The notes: generated by a model not told the origin, from the sequence alone. Counted from the stretch's first letter, positions 44,569-54,216 are shown. The stretch: 64,000 nucleotides of DNA from Paracoccus acridae (GCF_014642735.1 NZ_BMIV01000002.1:310001-374000), one strand, 5' to 3'. Translations and numbers: made by a program.

Positions 44569-45474
44569 ATGACCGACAAACGCGACGATCCACAGCCGGC
44601 CCATCGTCTTTCGGCCCATGTCGAGGCGCCGCGGCTGGAGGGCGGTCTCTATCTGGTGGCGACGCCCATTGGCACGGCGCGGGACATCACGTTGCGCGCG
44701 CTGGATGTGCTGAACGCCGCCGATGTGCTGGCGGCCGAGGACACGCGCGTGCTACGGCACCTTCTGGACATTCACGGCATTCCGCTTCGGGGCAGGCGGA
44801 TCATCCCCTATCACGACCACAACGGCGAACGCGCCAGGCCGGGGCTGATGGCGGCCCTGGCCGAGGGTGCCAGCATCGCCTATGCCTCGGACGCGGGAAC
44901 GCCGCTGGTGGCCGATCCGGGATACCGCCTCGCCAGAGAGGCCGCCGAGGCAGGCCACCGGGTCCATGCGCTGCCCGGCCCCTCGGCCCCGCTGGTCGCG
45001 CTCAGCCTCTCGGGGCTGCCCAGCGACCGCTTCCTGTTCCTGGGCTTTCCGCCATCGACCAAGGGGGCGCGGCTGACATGGCTGCGCGACTGGATGGCGG
45101 TCGATGCGACGCTGATCCTGTTCGAAAGCCCTAGGCGCGTTAACCAGACATTGAGAGAGATGTGCGAGGTTGATGCGAATCGCCCTACAGTGGTGGCGCG
45201 GGAACTGACCAAGAAGTTCGAGGAGGTGATCCGGGGAACCGCCGCCGAACTGGCGCAGGATCCCCGCATGGCCACCCTGAAGGGCGAGGTGGTGATGCTG
45301 GTCGATCGACCCGGCGCGGTCGTCGCAGACGAAGATGCGGTGCGGCGGGCGCTGCAGGCGCGGCTTGGGGCGATGACGGTGAAGGATGCCGTTCGGGAAG
45401 TGGCGGCGGAACTGGATATGGCAAGGCGCGATGTCTATCAGATCGCGCTTGGCCTGGACGAAGGCAGGGATTGA
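44569..45474 (+). CDS. rsmI: 16S rRNA (cytidine1402-2'-O)-methyltransferase
   Basis: RsmI methylates the ribose of C1402 in the decoding centre of 16S rRNA. The 301-residue protein has the tetrapyrrole-methylase fold: GGLYLVATPIGTARDITLRALDVLNAADVLAAEDTR at the N-terminus, SDAGTPLVADPGYRLAREA and HALPGPSAPLVALSLSGLP. AAGGAGAGG precedes the start at 44569. yraN follows after 2 bases. A divergent 89-base gap separates it from the LpoA-like gene. Confidence 0.96.
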   Translation: MTDKRDDPQPAHRLSAHVEAPRLEGGLYLVATPIGTARDITLRALDVLNAADVLAAEDTRVLRHLLDIHGIPLRGRRIIPYHDHNGERARPGLMAALAEGASIAYASDAGTPLVADPGYRLAREAAEAGHRVHALPGPSAPLVALSLSGLPSDRFLFLGFPPSTKGARLTWLRDWMAVDATLILFESPRRVNQTLREMCEVDANRPTVVARELTKKFEEVIRGTAAELAQDPRMATLKGEVVMLVDRPGAVVADEDAVRRALQARLGAMTVKDAVREVAAELDMARRDVYQIALGLDEGRD

Positions 45475-45476
45475 AG

Positions 45477-45917
45477 ATGGGTCATGTCGTCAGATCGCTG
45501 AACTTGCCGTGCACAGTGCCGGTGCAGCCCCAAGAGGTATCATCGGCGCGCAGGACAAGGGGCCGTATGGCACACCTGTCTGGGGTCATGGCCGAGGACA
45601 GCGTGGCGCGGCTGCTGGAAGGGCGGGGAATGACGATTCTGGCGCGGCGTTGGCGGGGCAAGGCGGGGGAAATCGACCTTGTCGCCAGCCAGGGGGCTTG
45701 CCTGGTGTTCGTCGAAGTCAAGCAGTCGGCCACTCACGAGGAGGCTGCCCTGCGGCTGGGTTCGGCGCAACAGGGCCGCATCATGCGTGCGGCACTGGAG
45801 TACTGCGACAAGGCGGGCTGGGACTTGCTGCCGGACCTGCGCTTCGATGCGGCACTGGTCGATGGTCAGGGCCGCGTGGACATCATCGAGGGTGCTTTCG
45901 AGGAAAGCTTTGCCTGA
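45477..45917 (+). CDS. yraN: YraN family protein (UPF0102, nuclease-like fold)
   Basis: The conserved part, from about residue 34, is typical YraN: AEDSVARLLEGRGMTILARRWRGKAGEIDLVASQGACLVFVEVKQ, where the GEIDL...FVEVK pattern matches the PD-(D/E)xK nuclease core. Activity is not established for the family. The start is uncertain: ATG 45477 lies 2 bases after rsmI but adds about 30 atypical residues; ATG 45567 gives a shorter product that still holds the core, yet starts just inside the conserved GRMAHLSG region. Confidence 0.83.
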   Translation: MGHVVRSLNLPCTVPVQPQEVSSARRTRGRMAHLSGVMAEDSVARLLEGRGMTILARRWRGKAGEIDLVASQGACLVFVEVKQSATHEEAALRLGSAQQGRIMRAALEYCDKAGWDLLPDLRFDAALVDGQGRVDIIEGAFEESFA

Positions 45918-45992
45918 CGCAGTACGGGTTCCGAAACGCCAAGATGCCGAAGGTGTCCGGTGGGTCAGGAACAATGCACAAGGTCGGCGTCT

Positions 45993-46769
45993 TCAGGCGC
46001 GATCCAGGTTCAAGCCGATCAGCCCGGCGGTCTGATCGGGATGGGTCAGGGGCAGCATGTGTCCTGCATCCGGCACGACCGCCCGTCCGACATCCGCAAA
46101 TCGCGCGGCCAAGGCATCGGCGATGCGGTGGATGACCCCAGGGGATTTCTCGCCTGCAATGATCAAGACCGGCGCATCGATGGACTCCAGCCCACCCTCG
46201 CGCAGAATGCCTGCCCGGTCTTTGGCCAAAGTCGCATCCGTATCGACCACCAGACCGATCTGTTCGGTCATGGTCTGCTGCGCAGAGGGCGGAAGGGTAT
46301 CGAAGGGCTGGGCGCCCCAGATGTCGATGAAGCCGCGTGCGGCATCGCTGGCCCGCCCATGGATCAGGTGATCGGACATGACATTGTCACGGGCTTCCTG
46401 TTCGGCATCCGGGGCGGCGGCAAACAGAACGGGTTCGATAAGCGTCAAGCTGCGCACGGCATCAGGCGCGGCGACCGCGATGCGCAGGGCGACCGTCGCG
46501 CCCAGGCTGTGGCCGATCAGATCCAGCGGTCGGTCGATGAAGCTGGCGGCAATCCGCGTCACGGCCGTGTGGAAATCGGTGCCGTCGGCCTGCGGCGTCC
46601 AGGCACCGCTGCGGCCGTGGCCGGGCATGTCGAAGCCCGTCAGGTCGACACGGCCGTTAAGCCGCTTGGCGATCGGTCCCCAATAGGCCGCGTTGCCCAT
46701 CATGCAATGCAAGGCCAAGGCCGGGCGATCCTTGTCCCCGGACCAGTGCCGCTTGTGAATGCCGGTCAT
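45993..46769 (-). CDS. Alpha/beta hydrolase
   Basis: The 258-residue protein has the alpha/beta hydrolase fold with the nucleophile elbow GHSLG (Ser88), the oxyanion region ALHCMMGNAAYW near residue 20, GFDMPGHGRSG, and the C-terminal catalytic His in VPDAGHMLPLTHP. The Asp is probably in VLIIAGEKSPG or just after, not certain. Substrate is unknown. Its ATG overlaps the stop of the upstream isomerase gene by four bases, so the two probably act together. Confidence 0.87.
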   Translation of the reverse strand: MTGIHKRHWSGDKDRPALALHCMMGNAAYWGPIAKRLNGRVDLTGFDMPGHGRSGAWTPQADGTDFHTAVTRIAASFIDRPLDLIGHSLGATVALRIAVAAPDAVRSLTLIEPVLFAAAPDAEQEARDNVMSDHLIHGRASDAARGFIDIWGAQPFDTLPPSAQQTMTEQIGLVVDTDATLAKDRAGILREGGLESIDAPVLIIAGEKSPGVIHRIADALAARFADVGRAVVPDAGHMLPLTHPDQTAGLIGLNLDRA

Positions 46770-47365
46770 AGTGCGGCCAGGTGACGATCAAGGAAATCCA
46801 GCCGGTCCTGTCCCCAGAACTTCTGCCCGCTTTCCTGCACGACATAGAAGGGGGAACCAAAGACCCCGGCTTCCACCGCCTGTTCCAGGTTGCGGCCATA
46901 GGTTTCGGCGCCCACGAACAGGCCCTTGTCGACCAGGGCCGGATCGAAGCCGTGCCGGCCCAGGATATCGCGAAGCACGCCGTCATCGCTGATGTCCCGA
47001 TCCTCGGCCCAGACGGCGCGCAGGATGGCTTGCACCAGTCCGCCCAGATCGCCGCCGCCCGTTTTCTGCGCCGCGATGATGGCATAGGATGACGGCGCCA
47101 TGTTCACCGGCCAGAAGGCGGGCTTGATGTTCAGCGCCATTCCAAGATGGTCTGACCAGCGGGACAGTTCCTGGGCGCGGTATTCCATACGGCTGGCATG
47201 GCGATTGGCCGGGCGAACCCCGCCCGTGCGATCGAACAGTTGCAGGATGTCCAGCGGCTTGTAGGTGATCGTTGCGGCGTGCCGTTCAGCGATCCGCTCC
47301 AGCCGGTCGCCCGCCAGATAGGCGAAGGGACTGATCGTCCCCAGATAGTAGTCGATATTGGCCAT
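46766..47365 (-). CDS. 2-hydroxychromene-2-carboxylate isomerase family protein
   Basis: The 199-residue protein fits the DsbA-like HCCA isomerase family (kappa-class GST relatives). It shows IDYYLGTISPFAYLAGDRL with the catalytic Ser12, RPANRHASRMEYRAQELSRWSDHLGM, and a C-terminal GVFGSPFYVVQESGQKFWGQDRLDFL. Known members isomerise naphthalene-pathway intermediates using glutathione, but no aromatic degradation genes are near, so only the fold is claimed. It precedes the hydrolase gene with an ATGA overlap. Confidence 0.87.
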   Translation of the reverse strand: MANIDYYLGTISPFAYLAGDRLERIAERHAATITYKPLDILQLFDRTGGVRPANRHASRMEYRAQELSRWSDHLGMALNIKPAFWPVNMAPSSYAIIAAQKTGGGDLGGLVQAILRAVWAEDRDISDDGVLRDILGRHGFDPALVDKGLFVGAETYGRNLEQAVEAGVFGSPFYVVQESGQKFWGQDRLDFLDRHLAAL

Positions 47366-47452
47366 GAAGACGGTCCTTCGCGATTTGCCCGCAGGCTAAC
47401 CGGGTGGTAAGGCGGGCGCAATCTGGCGAATCCCCCGAAAAAGGCCCCATCC

Positions 47453-48472
47453 ATGCCCGTCATGACCGAACCCAAGCTGATTTCCGGCAATGCAAACCGG
47501 ACCCTTGCCGCATCCATCGCGCGGCGGATGTCGATGCACCGGGGCATGAATGTCAGCCTCTGCGATGCGCGGGTCGAGCGGTTCAACGACCAGGAAATCT
47601 TCGTCGAGGTTTATGAGAACGTCCGCGGCGAGGACATGTACATCATCCAGCCCACCTCGAACCCGGCCAACGACAACCTGATGGAGCTGATGGTCATGGC
47701 CGACGCGCTGCGCCGGTCCTCGGCCGCGCGGATCACGGCGGTGATTCCCTATTTCGGCTATGCCCGGCAGGATCGCCGCGCCAAGGCCCGCACGCCGATC
47801 AGCGCCAAGCTGGTGGCGAACCTGCTGACCGAGGCCGGGATCGACCGGGTCCTGACGCTGGATCTGCACGCAGCCCAGATCCAGGGCTTCTTTGACATCC
47901 CGGTGGACAACCTTTATGCCGCGCCGGTCTTTGCCCTGGACGTCCAGCATCATTTCCGGGGACGGATGGGGGACCTGATGGTCGTGTCACCCGACGTCGG
48001 CGGCGTGGCGCGTGCGCGCGAACTGGCGACCCGGATCGGAGCGCCGCTGGCGATCGTGGACAAACGCCGGGAAAAGGCAGGCGAGGTCGCCGAGATGACC
48101 GTGATCGGCGACGTGGAGGGCAAGGCCTGCATCATCGTGGACGACATCTGCGACACGGCGGGCACGCTGGTGAAGGCCGCGCAGACCCTGACCGACAGCG
48201 GCGCGACCGAGGTTCACGCCTATATCACCCATGGCGTCCTGTCCGGCCCCGCGGTCGAGAGGGTCAGCAAGTCGGTGATGAAATCGCTGGTCATCACCGA
48301 TTCGATCCAGCCGACCGATGCCGTGAAAACCGCACCGAACATCCGCATCGTGCCGACCGCACCGATGTTCACGCAGGCCATCCTGAACATCTGGAACGGC
48401 ACGTCGGTCAGCAGCCTGTTCGAGACGGATACCCTGCTGCCGATCTATGAAGGACTGTATTCCAGTCTGTGA
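47453..48472 (+). CDS. prs: Ribose-phosphate pyrophosphokinase
   Basis: Prs makes PRPP from ribose 5-phosphate and ATP, feeding purine, pyrimidine, histidine and tryptophan synthesis (purD, pyrE, hisD and trpA are all in this window). The 339-residue protein has the [26 protein letters not shown] block, [10 protein letters not shown], and the PRPP loop [27 protein letters not shown] is also diagnostic. ATG 47453 is used; 47462 would also serve. A hairpin follows the stop at 48488. Confidence 0.96.
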   Translation: MPVMTEPKLISGNANRTLAASIARRMSMHRGMNVSLCDARVERFNDQEIFVEVYENVRGEDMYIIQPTSNPANDNLMELMVMADALRRSSAARITAVIPYFGYARQDRRAKARTPISAKLVANLLTEAGIDRVLTLDLHAAQIQGFFDIPVDNLYAAPVFALDVQHHFRGRMGDLMVVSPDVGGVARARELATRIGAPLAIVDKRREKAGEVAEMTVIGDVEGKACIIVDDICDTAGTLVKAAQTLTDSGATEVHAYITHGVLSGPAVERVSKSVMKSLVITDSIQPTDAVKTAPNIRIVPTAPMFTQAILNIWNGTSVSSLFETDTLLPIYEGLYSSL

Positions 48473-48487
48473 GGCTGGCGCCTGTTG

Positions 48488-48511
48488 CCCCGTCGGATGC
48501 CTCCGGCGGGG
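48488..48511. repeat. Hairpin with candidate Rhodobacterales dispersed-repeat sequence
   Basis: CCCCGTCGGA pairs with TCCGGCGGGG around TGCC (one T-G pair). It is followed by ATATTTGGGCACAGAAGA. This combination, a CG-rich hairpin then a TATTT...ACAGAAGA tail, looks like a dispersed intergenic element I recall from Rhodobacterales genomes. It sits between prs and purD stops and may serve as their shared terminator. Confidence 0.5.
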
Positions 48512-48533
48512 ATATTTGGGCACAGAAGATGGG

Positions 48534-49790
48534 TCAGAGCGCGCGCCAGCCAATGTCGCGGCGGCAAAAACCCTGCGGCCAGTCGATCGCATCGACCTGG
48601 GCATAGGCACGGCGATGGGCTTCGGCAAGCGTGGGGCCGCGCCCCGTGCAGGTCAGGACGCGGCCGCCGGTTGCGATGATCTGCCCGTCCTTCGCGGCGG
48701 TCCCTGCATGGAAGGTCATCTCGAAGCTGGTTTCGGAAAGGCTGTCCAGTCCCTTGATGGTGCTGCCTTTCTGGTAGGAGCCCGGATATCCCTCTGCCGC
48801 CATGACCACGGTCAGCGCGTGGTCGTCGGCCCAGTTGACCGATGTTTCGGACAGGCGCCCCTCGGCGCAGGCCAGAAGCAGGTCCAGAACCTGCGCGCCC
48901 AGCCGCATCATCAGGACCTGACATTCGGGATCGCCGAAGCGGACATTGTATTCGACCAGCCGTGCTTGCCCGTCCCGGATCATCAGCCCGGCATAGAGGA
49001 CGCCCTGGAAGGGCATTCCGCGACGTTCCATTTCCGCGACGGTTGGGCGCACGATCAGCGCCATCACCTGGTCCTGCAGCGCCTGGGTCAGGACGGGGGC
49101 GGGGCTATAGGCGCCCATGCCGCCGGTGTTCGGGCCTATGTCGCCATCGCCCACGCGCTTGTGGTCCTGCGCGGTTCCGATGGGCAGGCAGTCGGTGCCG
49201 TCGCACAGGATGAAGAAGCTGGCTTCCTCGCCCGCCATGAATTCCTCGATGACCACCGACATGTCGCCGAATTCGCCGTCGAAGATGGCGTCGATGGCCT
49301 GATGCGCCTGGTCGACTGTTTCGGCCACGGTGACGCCCTTTCCAGCGGCCAGGCCGTCGGCCTTGACCACGATGGGCGCGCCCTGGGCGGTGACGTAATC
49401 GCGAGCGCTGGCTGCATCGGTGAAGCGAGCCCATGCGGCCGTGGGCGCCCCGCAGGCATCGCAGATTTCCTTGGTGAAGGCCTTCGAGGCTTCCAGTTGC
49501 GCGGCGGCCTGGGAGGGCCCGAAGACCAGGAAGCCCGCATCGCGCAGGGCGTCGGACACGCCGGCGGCCAGGGGTGCCTCGGGTCCGATCACAACGAAGT
49601 CGATGGCGTTTTCTTGCGAAAATTCCAGGACTTCGGCGCGAGACAGGATATCCAGGTCGGCGCATTCGGCGACATTGGCGATGCCCGCATTGCCCGGCGC
49701 GACGATCAGGCGGTCGCATTTCGGGTTCTGCCGGATCGCCCAGGCCAACGCATGTTCGCGCCCGCCGCCGCCGAGGATCAGGATGTTCAT
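48534..49790 (-). CDS. purD: Phosphoribosylamine-glycine ligase
   Basis: PurD joins glycine to phosphoribosylamine with ATP, step two of purine synthesis. The 418-residue ATP-grasp enzyme starts MNILILGGGGREHALAW at 49790 with GGGCGG upstream; the open frame further upstream overlaps divergent xseA territory and lacks similarity. FVVIGPEAPLAAGVSDALR, the ATP-grasp VVKADGLAAGKGV and EYNVRFGDPECQ are present. It is divergent from xseA across 62 bases. Confidence 0.97.
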   Translation of the reverse strand: MNILILGGGGREHALAWAIRQNPKCDRLIVAPGNAGIANVAECADLDILSRAEVLEFSQENAIDFVVIGPEAPLAAGVSDALRDAGFLVFGPSQAAAQLEASKAFTKEICDACGAPTAAWARFTDAASARDYVTAQGAPIVVKADGLAAGKGVTVAETVDQAHQAIDAIFDGEFGDMSVVIEEFMAGEEASFFILCDGTDCLPIGTAQDHKRVGDGDIGPNTGGMGAYSPAPVLTQALQDQVMALIVRPTVAEMERRGMPFQGVLYAGLMIRDGQARLVEYNVRFGDPECQVLMMRLGAQVLDLLLACAEGRLSETSVNWADDHALTVVMAAEGYPGSYQKGSTIKGLDSLSETSFEMTFHAGTAAKDGQIIATGGRVLTCTGRGPTLAEAHRRAYAQVDAIDWPQGFCRRDIGWRAL

Positions 49791-49852
49791 GGGCCGCCCT
49801 TTCGCTTCTGGTCGCGGCGTTCTAGTGTGGCGCGGCGAAGGGAACAAGCCGC

Positions 49853-51415
49853 ATGGATTTGCTGGAAGACGCGCCGGGCAGCAACGCCCATGAATTCACG
49901 GTTTCCGAACTGTCGGGGGCGGTCAAGCGCAGCCTGGAGGATCAGTTCGGCCGCGTCCGCGTGCGCGGAGAGATCGGGCGCGTGTCGCGGCCGTCCTCGG
50001 GGCACCTGTATTTCGACCTCAAGGACGACCGGTCGGTGCTGACCGCAGTGACCTGGAAGGGACAGGCGGCCAAGCTGGCGCAACGCCCAGAGGAGGGGAT
50101 GGAGGTCATCGCCACGGGCCGCATCACCACCTTTCCCGGCCAGTCGAAATACCAGTTGATCGTGGACCAGATCGAGCCTGCGGGCCTTGGCGCGCTGATG
50201 GCGATGCTGGAAAAGCGCCGCCAGGCGCTTGCCGCCGAGGGGCTGTTCGACGAAGGGCGCAAGCGCCCGCTGCCGGCATTGCCGCGGGTGATCGGGGTCG
50301 TGACCTCGCCTTCCGGGGCGGTGATCCGCGACATCCTGCACCGGCTGCGCGACCGCTTTCCCACCCGCGTGTTGATCTGGCCTGTGGCCGTCCAGGGCGA
50401 GGGGTGCGCCCCCCAGGTGGCCGCCGCGATCCGGGGTTTCAACGACTTGGCCGTGGGCGGGCCGATCCCGCGCCCGGATCTGCTGATCGTCGCACGCGGA
50501 GGCGGCAGCCTGGAAGACCTGTGGGGCTTCAACGAGGAAGCGGTGGTTCGCGCCGCCGCCGAAAGCCGGATCCCACTGATTTCCGCCGTGGGGCATGAAA
50601 CGGACACGACGCTGATCGACTTCGCGTCCGACCGCCGGGCGCCGACACCGACTGCGGCGGCCGAGATGGCTGTCCCGGTGCTGGCCGACCTGGCCGCCCG
50701 GCTGGCAGAATCACAGGCTCGGCTGACGCGCTGCGCAACGGTTCACGTCGAACGGCCCCGCCAACGTCTGCGCGACCTTGCCCGGGCGCTTGGGCGGCCC
50801 GCCGCGCTGACCGAAGGCGCACGGCAGCGGCTGGACCTGTGGGCAGGGCGGCTGGACCCGGCGTTGCAGGGGCTGATCCGGGCGCGCCGGCATCAACTGG
50901 CGGTCCGGCCGATGCCGGTCGCGCTGCTGCGCCGCTTCATGGACGGCAAGGGCCACACGCTGCACCGGCTGGAGCATCGGCTGGACGCCGCGGCAACGCG
51001 CCGCCTGGAACGGCGGCGCGACCGGATGACAGCGCTGCAGGAACGCCTGGATGCCTCGCTGGCGCGGGTCATGGCGACGACCCGGCGGGCGATCACCGTC
51101 CAGGACCAGAAGCTGGCCGACTTGTCGCGGCGGCTGGATCTGGCCGTGCAGCGCGCCGTCCGCAGCCGCAACGATGCCCTGCAACGCGTGGACCGGATGC
51201 GGCAGTCGCTGGGCCACGAGGAAACCCTGAAGCGTGGCTTCGTGATCGTCCGGGGACCGGAAGACAGCGTTATCACGTCGATCGAAGATGCGCGGCACCA
51301 TGCCCGGCTGGAACTTCAGTTTGCCAATGATCAGAAACTGCCGGTTCGGCCCGAAGGTGCCCCGCCCAGGCAAAGTCGGAAGCCCCGCCAGCCGGAACAG
51401 AAGTCCCTTTTCTGA
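49853..51415 (+). CDS. xseA: Exodeoxyribonuclease VII large subunit
   Basis: XseA with XseB forms a single-strand exonuclease. The 520-residue protein has an N-terminal OB fold ([25 protein letters not shown]), the catalytic region [43 protein letters not shown] and [31 protein letters not shown], then a long Arg-rich helical segment (residues about 285-450). The C-terminal [17 protein letters not shown] strand region is typical. xseB is not in the window. Confidence 0.96.
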   Translation: MDLLEDAPGSNAHEFTVSELSGAVKRSLEDQFGRVRVRGEIGRVSRPSSGHLYFDLKDDRSVLTAVTWKGQAAKLAQRPEEGMEVIATGRITTFPGQSKYQLIVDQIEPAGLGALMAMLEKRRQALAAEGLFDEGRKRPLPALPRVIGVVTSPSGAVIRDILHRLRDRFPTRVLIWPVAVQGEGCAPQVAAAIRGFNDLAVGGPIPRPDLLIVARGGGSLEDLWGFNEEAVVRAAAESRIPLISAVGHETDTTLIDFASDRRAPTPTAAAEMAVPVLADLAARLAESQARLTRCATVHVERPRQRLRDLARALGRPAALTEGARQRLDLWAGRLDPALQGLIRARRHQLAVRPMPVALLRRFMDGKGHTLHRLEHRLDAAATRRLERRRDRMTALQERLDASLARVMATTRRAITVQDQKLADLSRRLDLAVQRAVRSRNDALQRVDRMRQSLGHEETLKRGFVIVRGPEDSVITSIEDARHHARLELQFANDQKLPVRPEGAPPRQSRKPRQPEQKSLF

Positions 51416-51443
51416 CCTTCATTCTGGTCGAAAACCCGGGGTG

Positions 51444-51470
51444 CGCCGTCGGTTCGGGAACCAAGCGGCG
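51444..51470. terminator. Hairpin between xseA and the MFS gene
   Basis: The outer stem CGCCG/CGGCG encloses GGTT/AACC around CGGG. It sits between two convergent stops without a clear T-run. Confidence 0.4.
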
Positions 51471-51489
51471 AGGGGTCAAGGCCGCGCTT

Positions 51490-52692
51490 CTATGCCTCTC
51501 TCGGGCGCAGCATCAGCCAGATCAGCGCACCGCCCGCCAGCACCAGGAAGGGCAGCATGGCCAGGTTGACCGCATTCCAGCCCGCAACGGTGGACCCGCC
51601 GCTGCAGTTCATCAACCCGCCCGACGATAGCGAGGCCAGGAACACGCCGCCAAAGACCACAGCATCGTTCAGGCCCTGGACCCGGCCCCTTTCCTCGGGC
51701 GAATGCGCGCGCGTCAGCATGGTTGTCGCCCCGATGTAACCGAAGTTCCAGCCCATCCCCAGCAGGATCAGCGCCGCGAAGAAATGCGTCAGTTCCACCC
51801 CTGACAAGGCTGCAGCCCCGGCCATGGCCAGCAGGAACAGCCCAACCGCGACGATCCGTTCAGGACCGAACCGGGCGATCAGATGACCGGTAAAGAAACT
51901 TGGCGCAAACATCGCCAGCACATGCGCGCTGACGATGTTGGCGGCGTCCGTCGGCGCAAAGCCGCAACCCACCACCGCCAAAGGGGTCGAGGTCATCACC
52001 AGGTTCATCAACGCATAGGCGACCATTCCACAGATCATCGCCACCGCGATCTGCGGCTGGCGCAGCAGTTCGGCCACCGGGCGTCCGGGGCGCCGGTCTT
52101 CGTGGAGCGGCGCGGGCGGGGGGCTGTGCAGGAAAGCGAACAGGAAAGGACCCAGGGCGTTCAGCCCGATCACGGCCAGATAGGTCGCCAGGAACGGCAC
52201 CGCCGTAAGCCCGTCCGTCGCACGCACCACGGCTGGACCGATGATCGCGGATGCCAGACCGCCCGCCATGACCCAACTGATCGCGCGAGGGGCGTAATCC
52301 TCGGGCGCCAGGTCGGTGGCTGCGAAGCGATAGAACCCCTGGGCCGACATATAGATGCCCGTCAGCAGCGATCCGGCCATGAACAGCAAGAAGGATCCCG
52401 ACCACAGCCCCCAGGCTGCGAAGGCCGCACCCAGGGCGCCCGCCAGGACCGCCAGCAGGAACCCCGCCTGCCTGCCGCGATGCTGCATGAACCGCGCCAA
52501 GGGACGCGCGGTCAAGGCCGATCCCAGGACGATCATCGACAAGGGCAGGGTGGCGATGCAGGGGTTCGGCGCAAGGATCTGGCCCGCAAGTCCGCCGACG
52601 ATGAAGATCACCGACATCTGCGCGCCCAGGATCGCCTGGGCCGCGACCAGCACGATCACATTGCGCCGGGCCTGCGCCAGATCGGCGGGCAA
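51490..52692 (-). CDS. Major facilitator superfamily transporter
   Basis: The 400-residue protein has about 12 hydrophobic segments split by a polar loop near residues 195-215 (SPPPAPLHEDRRPGRPVAELLRQP). The motif-A-like ARPLARFMQHRGRQAG after the second helix and the HSPEERGRVQGLNDAVVFGG region support MFS, probably an efflux-type carrier; the substrate is unknown. A TTG start at 52692, two bases after the eda stop with GGGG upstream, is chosen because no ATG precedes the first helix. It follows eda in the same direction. Confidence 0.85.
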   Translation of the reverse strand: MPADLAQARRNVIVLVAAQAILGAQMSVIFIVGGLAGQILAPNPCIATLPLSMIVLGSALTARPLARFMQHRGRQAGFLLAVLAGALGAAFAAWGLWSGSFLLFMAGSLLTGIYMSAQGFYRFAATDLAPEDYAPRAISWVMAGGLASAIIGPAVVRATDGLTAVPFLATYLAVIGLNALGPFLFAFLHSPPPAPLHEDRRPGRPVAELLRQPQIAVAMICGMVAYALMNLVMTSTPLAVVGCGFAPTDAANIVSAHVLAMFAPSFFTGHLIARFGPERIVAVGLFLLAMAGAAALSGVELTHFFAALILLGMGWNFGYIGATTMLTRAHSPEERGRVQGLNDAVVFGGVFLASLSSGGLMNCSGGSTVAGWNAVNLAMLPFLVLAGGALIWLMLRPREA

Positions 52693-52694
52693 GA

Positions 52695-53339
52695 TCAGCC
52701 CCGGCTCAGCCGGGCGGCGGCATGGGCACGTTCCTGGATGGCGCCCCAATTTTCGGCGCTGACATCCGCATCGGTAGCGATCCAGCTTCCGCCCACGCAG
52801 ACGACATTCGGCAAGGACAGATAGTCACCGGCATTCGCGGTCGAGATGCCGCCCGTTGGGCAAAAGCGGATCTTCGGCAAGGGACCCGCCAGGGATTTCA
52901 GCGCAGGCGCGCCCCCGATCGCCTCGGCCGGAAAGAACTTCAACATGTCATAGCCCGCATCCGCCGCGCGCATCACTTCGGACGCGGTGGCGGTGCCGGG
53001 CAGAAGGGGCAACTCCAGGTTCTCGCAGGCGGCGATCAGGCGATCGGTCAAGCCCGGCGATACGGCAAAGGTCGCGCCCGCATCCTTGGCGCGTTTCGCG
53101 TCGTCCGGCGTCAGCACCGTTCCCGCCCCGACATGGCCGCCCGACACACCCGACATCGCGCGGATGGCGTCCAGGGCCGCATCCGACCGCAGCGTGATTT
53201 CCAGAACCGGCAACCCGCCCGACACCAGGGCCTGCGCCAGTCCCGCCGCGCGTTCGGCGTTCTTGATCACGATCACCGGAATGACCGGGGCAAGGCTGCA
53301 CAGCGCGCGTGTTTTTTGCGATTGGATTTCAGGGGTCAT
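52695..53339 (-). CDS. eda: 2-dehydro-3-deoxyphosphogluconate aldolase
   Basis: Eda splits KDPG into pyruvate and glyceraldehyde 3-phosphate, ending the Entner-Doudoroff pathway. The 214-residue class I aldolase shows PVLEITLRSDAALDAI (catalytic Glu), GAGTVLTPDDAKRAKDAGA, and the Schiff-base Lys in MLKFFPAEAIGG. FCPTGGISTANAGDYLSLPNVVCVGGSW closes the barrel. The ATG at 53339 has GGAAGG upstream. edd is not adjacent. The downstream MFS gene starts 2 bases after its stop. Confidence 0.95.
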   Translation of the reverse strand: MTPEIQSQKTRALCSLAPVIPVIVIKNAERAAGLAQALVSGGLPVLEITLRSDAALDAIRAMSGVSGGHVGAGTVLTPDDAKRAKDAGATFAVSPGLTDRLIAACENLELPLLPGTATASEVMRAADAGYDMLKFFPAEAIGGAPALKSLAGPLPKIRFCPTGGISTANAGDYLSLPNVVCVGGSWIATDADVSAENWGAIQERAHAAARLSRG

Positions 53340-53437
53340 GCCGCACCTTCCGTTCCGCGATTGCGGGCAAACTGCCCGCTGGCGGAGGGCGATGCAAGCG
53401 GTTTGCCGCCCTTGGGCGCAGATCCTGGTATCGCTAA

Positions 53438-54088
53438 CTAGATCGCGGACAGCACCGCAATGTAATGGATCGCCGCCGCTGTCACGACGAAGCCGTGCCA
53501 GATCGCGTTCTGGAAGCGCAGCCTTTCCCAGACATGAAAGACGATGCCTGCCGTATAGACGACGCCCCCCGCCACGATCAGCAGGACGGACAACGGGGGC
53601 AGGTGTTCCGCAATGGGACGGAAGGCGACAAGCCCGCTCCACCCCATGAGAACATAGAGCAGGATCGCCAGCCGGTCGTACCGGCCCGGCAGCAGGCATT
53701 TCAGCGCAATGCCAAGCGCGGCCACGGTCCAGATGCAGACCAGCAGGCCGAAGGCCACCGGATCGGACGAGGCCTTGTGCAGGAACGGCGTATAGGTCGC
53801 CGCGATCAGGACGAAGATCGCCGAATGATCGGCCCGCCGCAGATACCATTTCAACGGCGAATGCGGCAGCATGTTATAGGCAAAGGACATCCCCAGCGCG
53901 AGGATCAGCCCGGTGCCATAGATCACCGCCGCCACGACCTCGGCCCCGCCGGCGGAAATCGAGGCATGGAAGATCAGGGCCGTCACCCCGATCAGAGCCA
54001 GGACCACGCCGACCCCGTGGACGATCCCGTCTGCAAGCAGTTCGTAGAAATCGTATTGCCGTCCAAAGCGGAAGCGGATGTCAGTCAT
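53438..54088 (-). CDS. Hemolysin III / TrhA family membrane protein
   Basis: The 216-residue protein has seven hydrophobic segments and the family signatures YDFYELLADGIVHGVGVVLAL at the start, SFAYNMLPHSPLKWYLRRADHSAIFVLIAATYTP, and a C-terminal NAIWHGFVVTAAAIHYIAVL. Three conserved His/Ser/Asp-type residues for a putative metal site (H in ADHSA, H in IWHGF, H in AIHY) are present. TrhA is linked to membrane energetics; hemolysis is doubtful. The start at 54088 fits the family and AGGG upstream. It is divergent from rpsB. Confidence 0.9.
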   Translation of the reverse strand: MTDIRFRFGRQYDFYELLADGIVHGVGVVLALIGVTALIFHASISAGGAEVVAAVIYGTGLILALGMSFAYNMLPHSPLKWYLRRADHSAIFVLIAATYTPFLHKASSDPVAFGLLVCIWTVAALGIALKCLLPGRYDRLAILLYVLMGWSGLVAFRPIAEHLPPLSVLLIVAGGVVYTAGIVFHVWERLRFQNAIWHGFVVTAAAIHYIAVLSAI

Positions 54089-54183
54089 GGCAAACCCTGT
54101 GTTGATTTCAGCTTGCCTGACCGGACCCAACCCGGCAACTGACAGTTCCGTCAGCTTTTATCGGTCTCTTGGCGTGCCGGGTC

Positions 54184-54216
54184 TTGCAAATGGGGCGCAA
54201 CAGGTCTATTTGCGCC
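54184..54216 (+). promoter_or_regulatory. Candidate rpsB promoter with inverted repeat
   Basis: TTGCAA (54184-54189) and CTATTT (54206-54211) are spaced by 16 bases. An inverted repeat GGCGCAA/TTGCGCC with a 9-base spacer covers 54194-54216, overlapping the -10 region. This could be a control site for the rpsB-tsf operon or for divergent trhA. Confidence 0.4.

Noticed and set aside
46766..47365. Aromatic-compound degradation locus
   Set aside because: The isomerase family member and hydrolase are alone; no ring-hydroxylating or cleavage genes lie nearby, so a pathway claim is not supported.
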